In this document: one piece after another, positions 57,634 to 64,000 of the stretch
How the letters are laid out: each line of letters begins with the position of its first letter
How positions within the stretch are numbered: the first letter of the stretch is position 1
From: Methanobacterium sp.
GTDB lineage: Archaea; Methanobacteriota; Methanobacteria; Methanobacteriales; Methanobacteriaceae
DNA: 64,000 bases
Assembly: GCF_016217785.1 (NCBI RefSeq)
Contig: NZ_JACRGA010000011.1
Span: 1 to 64,000, forward strand
Reading direction: 5' to 3'
Notes under the pieces: model-generated
The model's input: only the letters and a program-made list of their open reading frames with translations
What the model was told of the DNA's origin: nothing
Databases searched by the model: none
Program-made: the position numbers and the translations under genes

Positions 57634-58122
57634 ATGCGAGTCACAGGAGTAATGGTCCAATATTACGTCGCTTGCAAGCGCGAACTCTGGTTTTTTGCTA
57701 ATCAGATTAATATGAACTATGATAATGATGATATCAGTATTGGACGACATATCCACGAGAAAAGCTTCTCCAGAGAAAAGAAAAATGTAAATCTAGGCGA
57801 TGTTTCTTTTGATTTTGTTAAAACTGGAGAAAAAAATACTATTTTTGAAATAAAAAAATCAAGCAAATTAGAAGAACCAGTTCGTTATCAACTTTATTAT
57901 TATCTTTGGAATGCTAAAAAACTTGGTAAAGAAGCTGATGGAGTTTTAGTTTACCCTAAAGAGAAAAAAAGGGAAAAATTAACGTTAACTCCTGAAAAAG
58001 AGCATGAAATAGAACATATTATCAAAGATATTGAAAAAATAGTTTCTCAACCGTTACCACCTCCAGTGGTTATCAAACCTTACTGTAAGAGGTGTACTTA
58101 TTATGAACTTTGTATGGTTTAG
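57634..58122 (+). CDS. cas4: CRISPR-associated exonuclease Cas4
   Basis: A 162-residue Cas4 (RecB-like), which trims pre-spacers and selects them by PAM for integration with Cas1-Cas2. Cys14 (YVACKRELWF) and the C-terminal Cys151, Cys154 and Cys160 (PYCKRCTYYELC) bind a 4Fe-4S cluster. HIHEKS, IFEIKKSSKLE and the Q-x3-Y pair in RYQLYYYLW form the nuclease site. ATG 57634 follows GAGG by five bases. Seventeen bases separate it from cas3; cas1 begins at its stop. Confidence 0.93.
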   Translation: MRVTGVMVQYYVACKRELWFFANQINMNYDNDDISIGRHIHEKSFSREKKNVNLGDVSFDFVKTGEKNTIFEIKKSSKLEEPVRYQLYYYLWNAKKLGKEADGVLVYPKEKKREKLTLTPEKEHEIEHIIKDIEKIVSQPLPPPVVIKPYCKRCTYYELCMV

Positions 58123-58131
58123 GTGTCTATA

Positions 58132-59103
58132 ATGAAGGATCCACTCTACATAACTTCCCATGGTATTTTGCAGCGAAAAGGTAACACTCTTTATTTCGTA
58201 AATGAGGAAGGTAAAAAAGCCTTGCCTATCAACAGGATTAATGAGATAAACTGTTATGGTAAAGTTTCCTTAAAATCCGGTGCATCTTCTCTTCTGATGA
58301 AAGAGGGGATTCCTGTAAATTTTTTCAACATGTACGGGTACTATGAAGGTTCACTTTACCCACGAGTACAATTAAATTCAGGTTTAGTGGTTGTACAACA
58401 GTCCCAGCATTACAGTGATCCTGAAAAAAGGGCTGTGATCGCTGCTGAAATAGTGGAAGGAATTAAAAACAATATCCTTAAAACCCTTCGATATTATCTT
58501 AAGAAAGGAAAAGATGTTGAACCATATATCCAAGATATTGAAAAAGAAGTTATAAAGGGAGATGTAGCCCAGATAATGAGTAATGAAGGAAGGATCTGGC
58601 ATAGTTATTACCAAAGTTTTAATAAAATTCTTAAAAACTTCGAGATGGACAAAAGAGAAATACGACCCCCAACAACTGAAATAAATGCATTGATATCATT
58701 TGGTAATTCTTTACTTTATGTCAGCGCTCTTTCAGAGATATATCACACCTATTTACATCCTTCTGTAAGTTACTTGCATGAACCGGCTGAGCGCAGATTT
58801 TCCCTTGCTCTGGATATTGCAGATATATTCAAACCAGTTATCGTTGAGAGGGTTATTTTTAAACTGGTTAACAATAATATGCTTACCGAAAAGGATTTTA
58901 ACCATGATGTTGGTGTTTTACTCAATGAAAAGGGTAAACGCATATTTTTAAAAGAATATCAGGCTAAGCTGGAAACAACTATTAAGCATCCGGAGATTAA
59001 AAGAAAAGTTTCCTACAAGTACCTTATGAGATTGGAGTGTTATAAACTAATTAAACACGTACTTGGTGATAAGGAGTACAGAAGCTTCAGGATGTGGTGG
59101 TAG
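58132..59103 (+). CDS. cas1: CRISPR integrase Cas1
   Basis: A 323-residue type I-B Cas1. MKDPLYITSHGILQRKGNTL starts the beta-domain. The metal-binding residues of the helical domain are seen as Glu152 (NEGRIWHSYY), His216 (VSYLHEP) and Asp231 (LALDIADIFKP). A C-terminal TYKxLxR-like segment (VSYKYLMRLECYKLIKHVLG) is normal. ATG 58132 follows AGGTG by six bases; a GTG at 58123 is part of that SD. Its stop overlaps the cas2 start. Confidence 0.94.
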   Translation: MKDPLYITSHGILQRKGNTLYFVNEEGKKALPINRINEINCYGKVSLKSGASSLLMKEGIPVNFFNMYGYYEGSLYPRVQLNSGLVVVQQSQHYSDPEKRAVIAAEIVEGIKNNILKTLRYYLKKGKDVEPYIQDIEKEVIKGDVAQIMSNEGRIWHSYYQSFNKILKNFEMDKREIRPPTTEINALISFGNSLLYVSALSEIYHTYLHPSVSYLHEPAERRFSLALDIADIFKPVIVERVIFKLVNNNMLTEKDFNHDVGVLLNEKGKRIFLKEYQAKLETTIKHPEIKRKVSYKYLMRLECYKLIKHVLGDKEYRSFRMWW

Positions 59104-59366
59104 TGTACTTGTTAATTGTTTATGATGTAGATGTTAATAGGGTGAATAAAGTAAATAAATTCCTGAAGATGTACCTTCACTGGAGGCAGAATTCAGTTTT
59201 TGAGGGTGAAGTCTCAATATCTCAATTCAAAAAATTGAAATCTGGTCTCAAAGACATAACAAATGAAGATAAAGATTCTATTTTGATCTATAATCTTAAA
59301 GATCGCAAAAATTTCAAGTTAGAAGTTATCGGGATTGAAAAAAATCCCATCGAACTTATTCTCTAG
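59103..59366 (+). CDS. cas2: CRISPR integration protein Cas2
   Basis: An 87-residue Cas2, the dimeric bridge between two Cas1 dimers. YLLIVYDVDVNRVNKVNKFL has the first strand ending in the conserved Asp, HWRQNSVFEGEVS is typical, and DSILIYNL closes the fold. The most Cas2-like start is GTG 59103 (protein MYLLIVYDV), overlapping the cas1 stop by one base; GTGs at 59094 and 59097 are alternatives with similar weak SDs. The leader of the array begins right after its stop. Confidence 0.9.
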   Translation: MYLLIVYDVDVNRVNKVNKFLKMYLHWRQNSVFEGEVSISQFKKLKSGLKDITNEDKDSILIYNLKDRKNFKLEVIGIEKNPIELIL

Positions 59367-59470
59367 TCCGCCTTTATAAGTAAACTACATTATTGAGGGT
59401 GGACAAATACATCCCTATTATTGGAGAACATTGCGCCAGTTATAGGTAAAATAACCCAAAAATCGGCGCG
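59367..59470 (+). promoter_or_regulatory. CRISPR leader with promoter
   Basis: A 104-base segment between the cas2 stop and the first repeat. CCTTTATAAG (59371-59380) is a good TATA box pointing into the array. Near its end GCGCC (59433-59437) and GGCGC (59465-59469, touching the first repeat) form a spaced inverted pair, GC-rich in an AT-rich stretch, which might guide spacer integration. Orientation is supported by the decayed repeat at the far end. Confidence 0.65.
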
Positions 59471-62400
59471 GCTTTAAAATAGACTCAATAGTCTGGAAAT
59501 AGAAATTAAGCGTGTACGGGCATCCACATTCCCGTACGCTTTAAAATAGACTCAATAGTCTGGAAATTCCGTTCATCATAGTCCACATCAAGCTGACTGT
59601 TGCAGCTTTAAAATAGACTCAATAGTCTGGAAATTTTGGTTTTGATTGCACTGGCAATTTCTTTCTGCATAGCTTTAAAATAGACTCAATAGTCTGGAAA
59701 TTCGATATTGCTTCCTTTGAAGACACCACTTACACTGAGCTTTAAAATAGACTCAATAGTCTGGAAATGTATCTGGTCCTTTGTGGCTGGGATGCTGTTT
59801 CTGGCTTTAAAATAGACTCAATAGTCTGGAAATTGGACCATCTTCACCTGTTTAGGGAATGGTAGTTTTTGCTTTAAAATAGACTCAATAGTCTGGAAAT
59901 ACCAAATATTTCAAGTTCCCATGACAGATTAAATACTGGCTTTAAAATAGACTCAATAGTCTGGAAATAAACCAGACGATGTGTGGGATCCTGACTGCAC
60001 AGCAAGCTTTAAAATAGACTCAATAGTCTGGAAATAGGATCCCAGTAAAGATCAAACCAGTGTCACTTATGCGCTTTAAAATAGACTCAATAGTCTGGAA
60101 ATGTGACCATGGCAACCACTGCATGGACAGGAGCAACACGCTTTAAAATAGACTCAATAGTCTGGAAATGCTGAAAACCAGACAAGTAAACCACCCGGTG
60201 GTTACAGCTTTAAAATAGACTCAATAGTCTGGAAATCAGTAGTGAGGAAACAAAGAGCCGATACAGGTTAGACTGCTTTAAAATAGACTCAATAGTCTGG
60301 AAATGAATATCAGTGGAAAGATGCCGAAGGGAATACTGAGCTTTAAAATAGACTCAATAGTCTGGAAATACAATGGCCTTAGGAGGATATGGTGTATATG
60401 AAATAGGCTTTAAAATAGACTCAATAGTCTGGAAATTTTTGTCCTTTATTGAAGGTGCGGCACTAAATTCTGTGCTTTAAAATAGACTCAATAGTCTGGA
60501 AATTTGTTTTAAGAAATTCCAGATTGGCTTCTTTTAAGAAGCTTTAAAATAGACTCAATAGTCTGGAAATTTTAGATGACACCAGAGTCATTCTTCAAAA
60601 AATATTTAAGCTTTAAAATAGACTCAATAGTCTGGAAATAAACCATAAATGACAATATACAATCTATAAAACAAAGCTTTAAAATAGACTCAATAGTCTG
60701 GAAATACAGTTCATCTATTTGGAATGTTAAATTTTTGTTTGTGCTTTAAAATAGACTCAATAGTCTGGAAATTATAAATGGATGAATGGAAAAGAACCAG
60801 AATCTAAAAAGCTTTAAAATAGACTCAATAGTCTGGAAATCTATATAACACTTGTGTGTGTGGCCCTTAGAGTGAGCGCTTTAAAATAGACTCAATAGTC
60901 TGGAAATATAAAAAATAGGTACATGAAGGCACTGATCCCAACAGCTTTAAAATAGACTCAATAGTCTGGAAATTATTTAACCCCCTTCTTTTTTCAAGTA
61001 TTATTCTTTGCTTTAAAATAGACTCAATAGTCTGGAAATGAAAAAGATTGTATTTGTGCTGAAGATGTTATGAGCGCTTTAAAATAGACTCAATAGTCTG
61101 GAAATAAGAGTTTTTTAAATATAAAGGAAGAATTTATATTGGCTTTAAAATAGACTCAATAGTCTGGAAATATAATATATATGGAACTCATATGGATTAT
61201 AGGGGGAAGGCTTTAAAATAGACTCAATAGTCTGGAAATTATTCCCCAATATCCAGTAAATCATAGGGAGTCCTATGCTTTAAAATAGACTCAATAGTCT
61301 GGAAATACCATGATGTGTGTTTGGGTGATCTAGGGGGGTCTAAGCTTTAAAATAGACTCAATAGTCTGGAAATTATACTAGGCAATCAAAACTTGATTTA
61401 AATGTTCCTAAGCTTTAAAATAGACTCAATAGTCTGGAAATTTTGAGGATCCTCAATCACCAATACTTGGGATGCTGTGCTTTAAAATAGACTCAATAGT
61501 CTGGAAATAAAATCAAAAATAGTCTACGGTGGAAAAAATGGCGAGCTTTAAAATAGACTCAATAGTCTGGAAATCAATGTCACCGGATTGTACCATCAAC
61601 CGAGCAACGCGCTTTAAAATAGACTCAATAGTCTGGAAATGCACACCAGACATTTCCAAGGTCATAGAGGGATCCTGGCTTTAAAATAGACTCAATAGTC
61701 TGGAAATATGGCTGATATGTTGGACAAGTTGGATTACAAACTTGGCTTTAAAATAGACTCAATAGTCTGGAAATCCTAGTTTTTCAACAGGTAACAATCC
61801 ATCACCAAGGCTTTAAAATAGACTCAATAGTCTGGAAATCTGTGAGGGTTTCGGTTAGGGTCGTTCCACTGGCCCTGCTTTAAAATAGACTCAATAGTCT
61901 GGAAATACAGGTGAAGGGATTGAAGAGGCAGATTGGGCTAAAAGCTTTAAAATAGACTCAATAGTCTGGAAATAAGAAAGAACCACGAGTAGGGAGTGTT
62001 GATAATATCGCTTTAAAATAGACTCAATAGTCTGGAAATGAGGTTGTTTGGACTGAAACAAAAACTACCGGTACGAGCTTTAAAATAGACTCAATAGTCT
62101 GGAAATTCTTCCTTTCAATGAAATATTGAAACCTATTGATATGCTTTAAAATAGACTCAATAGTCTGGAAATTCTTACAATTCAACGGAGACACTGGAAA
62201 CAACTACGCAGCTTTAAAATAGACTCAATAGTCTGGAAATATAAAGAATTATATGAAAATGCAGAAGGGGTTGTATTGCTTTAAAATAGACTCAATAGTC
62301 TGGAAATACCACAATAGTTTCAGATATGGCACTGGCAGTAATGAGCTTTAAAATAGACTCAATAGTCTGGAAACCTTCCATGTTGAAAGAACATACGGGG

Positions 62401-63170
62401 CACATATTGAAGCTTTAAAATAGACTCAATAGTCTGGAAATACCACAATAGTTTCAGATATGGCACTGGCAGTAATGAGCTTTAAAATAGACTCAATAGT
62501 CTGGAAATTTCTCATAATTTTCAACATGTTCTTTTTTGGAACAAGGCTTTAAAATAGACTCAATAGTCTGGAAATAACGGTGAAGAAGAAATATACGATG
62601 TCTGCATAATCGGCTTTAAAATAGACTCAATAGTCTGGAAATTTTTATCAAATAATACTATGCTAAATGTAACATCATAGCTTTAAAATAGACTCAATAG
62701 TCTGGAAATTAATCAAATCTGAGATGAAAAAATATGTTTCTCCACGCTTTAAAATAGACTCAATAGTCTGGAAATATGGATGGAAAACCTGCAAATTCAA
62801 CAGAATTAGAGCTTTAAAATAGACTCAATAGTCTGGAAATGGGACGACTGTCACTACTTGATCAGCAGACACAATGGCTTTAAAATAGACTTAATAGTCT
62901 GGAAATCCCATGGACCGTGAAACTGTAACATAGTCGGCAGCAGCGCTTTAAAATAGACTCAATAGTCTGGAAATTGGAAAAGTAGCTAGTGGCACGGCTG
63001 ATACTGGTGGCTTTAAAATAGACTCAATAGTCTGGAAATCAGTGCTGGCGGGACAGTTTTCACTCCACTATATTCCGCTTTAAAATAGACTCAATAGTCT
63101 GGAAATCCACAGGTAACGCCCCTTAACCTCATCAGTTTCCGGCTTTAAAATAGACTCAATAGTCTGAAAT
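59471..63170 (+). CRISPR. type I-B CRISPR array, 56 repeats and 55 spacers
   Basis: The repeat is 30 bp: it begins GCTTTAAAAT, contains the stem-loop AGACT-CAAT-AGTCT, and ends GGAAAT. I located 56 copies, the first at 59471 and the last at 63142. Spacers are 35-39 bp, mostly 36-37. All repeats are identical except three: 62345-62374 ends in C, 62877-62906 has T for C in the hairpin loop, and the last (63142-63170) lacks one G. Cas6 cutting near the 3' side of the stem would leave an 8-base handle such as CTGGAAAT. The spacers at 62308-62344 and 62442-62478 are identical. The degenerate end lies away from the leader, so new spacers enter next to 59471. Confidence 0.98.
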
Positions 63171-63243
63171 ATTAGGATCATTAGATAGGTTTTAAGTTCT
63201 TCGTTTCTAAAATTATTCAATAAACTATAAAGAAAGTATGACT

Positions 63244-63273
63244 AGGTGAAAATAGACTTAATAGTAATATATG
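63244..63273 (+). repeat. relic CRISPR half-repeat beyond the array
   Basis: At 63249-63265 AAAATAGACTTAATAGT matches repeat positions 6-22 with one change (C to T in the loop, the same change as in the repeat at 62877). The flanks no longer match. It lies about 100 bases after the last repeat start, so it is probably the eroded end of an older, longer array. Confidence 0.55.
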
Positions 63274-63340
63274 ACAATAATATCTTACAAGTTATTTTAA
63301 ATTAAAAATATCTACAATAATTAATTAAATGGTGTAAATA

Positions 63341-63787
63341 ATGAGACTCTGGAGTCTCCATCCTGTATACATGGATAGTAAAGGGTTAGTGGCACTCTGG
63401 AGAGAGGGTTTACTCGCCAGGGCAGTTTTAAAGGGGGAAACTAAAGGTTACACTAATCATCCCCAGCTTATTCGTTTCCAAAAGCAAGAACATCCCATTG
63501 TTTACCTGGATACCTACCTTAACCATGTTTACCTGGAAGCAAATAGAAGGGGATACAATTTTAACCATGAAAAGATAGGAGTTGAACACACTTCTAAACA
63601 GATCCCTGTTACTCAGGGACAGATGCTGTATGAAATGGAGCATCTGCAGAGAAAACTCAAAAAAAGGGACCATGATAAATATCAGGAAGTAAAGAAAATC
63701 CTGGTTCAAAAGGATTCACCCATCCCCAATCCCATTTTTAATGTGATTCCAGGAGATATTGAGCTTTGGGAGAAAATTACAGAATAA
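63341..63787 (+). CDS. pyrimidine dimer DNA glycosylase (T4 endonuclease V family)
   Basis: A 148-residue protein of the Pyr_excise family, which removes UV-induced pyrimidine dimers by combined glycosylase and AP-lyase action. MRLWSLHPVYMDSKGLVALW then REGLLARAVLKGETKGYTNH is the family N-terminus; RFQKQEHPIVYLDTYLNHVY and LEANRRGYNFNHEKIG follow. The length is close to that of the phage enzyme. ATG 63341, with GGTG about seven bases upstream. It flanks the CRISPR array but I see no functional link; it reads in the same direction from its own start. Confidence 0.82.
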   Translation: MRLWSLHPVYMDSKGLVALWREGLLARAVLKGETKGYTNHPQLIRFQKQEHPIVYLDTYLNHVYLEANRRGYNFNHEKIGVEHTSKQIPVTQGQMLYEMEHLQRKLKKRDHDKYQEVKKILVQKDSPIPNPIFNVIPGDIELWEKITE

Positions 63788-63830
63788 ATAACATTAGTAA
63801 CATCACCCATATGATTATTAACAGAGACGA

Positions 63831-63840
63831 GTATAAATAC
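63831..63840 (+). promoter_or_regulatory. TATA box and dyad upstream of rubredoxin
   Basis: GTATAAATAC is a good TATA box about 110 bases before the rubredoxin ATG. In the leader, ATACC-TTAAT-GGTAT (63894-63908) is a dyad, and CCTTAATGGTAT recurs at 63919-63930, a possible operator. Confidence 0.5.
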
Positions 63841-63949
63841 TAATGATAATTCAAGGTTAATTTCGTGAATTATTCAAAAGAATTCCTTGAATGATACCTT
63901 AATGGTATTGAATGAAATCCTTAATGGTATAATATGTAGGTGGGTAAAT

Positions 63950-64000
63950 ATGAGAAGATACAAGTGTAAGGTCTGTAATTATATCTACGATCCTGAAAAT
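63950..64000 (+). CDS. rubredoxin, N-terminal part
   Basis: The 17 visible residues, MRRYKCKVCNYIYDPEN, carry the first Cys-x2-Cys knuckle of a rubredoxin (C-K-V-C-N-Y-I-Y-D-P) that holds an iron atom with a second pair lying beyond the window. AGGTGGG is five bases before the ATG. It carries single electrons, in methanogens often in oxygen detoxification. The gene runs off the right edge. Confidence 0.85.
   Translation, partial: MRRYKCKVCNYIYDPEN

Noticed and set aside
59501..63141. Open frames across CRISPR spacers
   Set aside because: They are artefacts of repeat periodicity; the array explains the region.
50895..63170. CRISPR locus as a novel subtype
   Set aside because: Gene order and families are exactly those of subtype I-B with no extra genes.
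63244..63273. A second CRISPR array downstream
   Set aside because: Only one half-repeat without spacers of regular length; best explained as a relic of the same array.

Overview
The window looks like a chromosomal segment of a methanogenic archaeon of the Methanobacteriales, most likely a Methanobacterium-like species. This is inferred from gene content: the component A2 ATPase that helps activate methyl-coenzyme M reductase (atwA), the methanofuran gene mfnB, archaeosine tRNA-guanine transglycosylase, archaeal NAC, archaeal NMN adenylyltransferase, LL-diaminopimelate aminotransferase, a Mur-ligase-like enzyme and wall-binding proteins that fit a pseudomurein wall. Intergenic DNA is very AT-rich, Shine-Dalgarno (SD) sites are strong (GGAGG/GGTGA), TTG and GTG starts are common, and TATA/BRE promoters are visible.

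Layout. 1-3.3 kb: two secreted wall proteins on the minus strand that share promoter, leader and an apparent AUU start codon, with a NUDIX hydrolase and a small coiled-coil protein between them. 3.8-9.4 kb: an agmatinase relic, small zinc-ribbon, membrane and His-rich proteins, a YhaM-like exonuclease, a metallo-beta-lactamase-fold hydrolase and a zinc-ribbon/HEAT/TM protein. 9.7-15.5 kb: Mur-like ligase, dapL, rfbD, argJ. 16.3-21.7 kb: a tightly packed minus-strand operon tgtA - nac - CpdA-like phosphoesterase - NYN ribonuclease - membrane protein with two palm-like domains, the second keeping GGDD. 23.7-35.7 kb: surface-glycan cluster with six glycosyltransferases, DUF2304, a Wzx-like flippase, a methyltransferase and a B12-type radical SAM protein. 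36.8-50.8 kb: housekeeping genes (LutA/LutB-like Fe-S pair, mfnB, guaB, mobA, cbiT-ubiX, an HD hydrolase, moaE-nadM, atwA, a flavin reductase, a universal stress protein).

50.9-63.2 kb: a complete subtype I-B CRISPR-Cas locus, cas6-cas8b-cas7-cas5-cas3-cas4-cas1-cas2, followed by a short leader and an array of 56 repeats (30 bp) and 55 spacers (35-39 bp). The leader lies on the cas2 side and the distal repeat is degenerate, so transcription runs left to right. One spacer occurs twice, and a relic half-repeat lies beyond the array. cas6 appears to start at a CTG codon. A pyrimidine-dimer glycosylase and the start of a rubredoxin gene close the window.

The best candidate for something undescribed is not the CRISPR locus, which is canonical, but the 16.3-19.3 kb gene set. 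A membrane-anchored protein with tandem palm domains, in which only the second has GGDD as in Cas10, is translationally coupled to a Zc3h12a-like NYN RNase and a CpdA-like phosphoesterase. That combination would suit a nucleotide-second-messenger or RNA-processing module. This is a reading of the protein sequences by eye and has not been tested.
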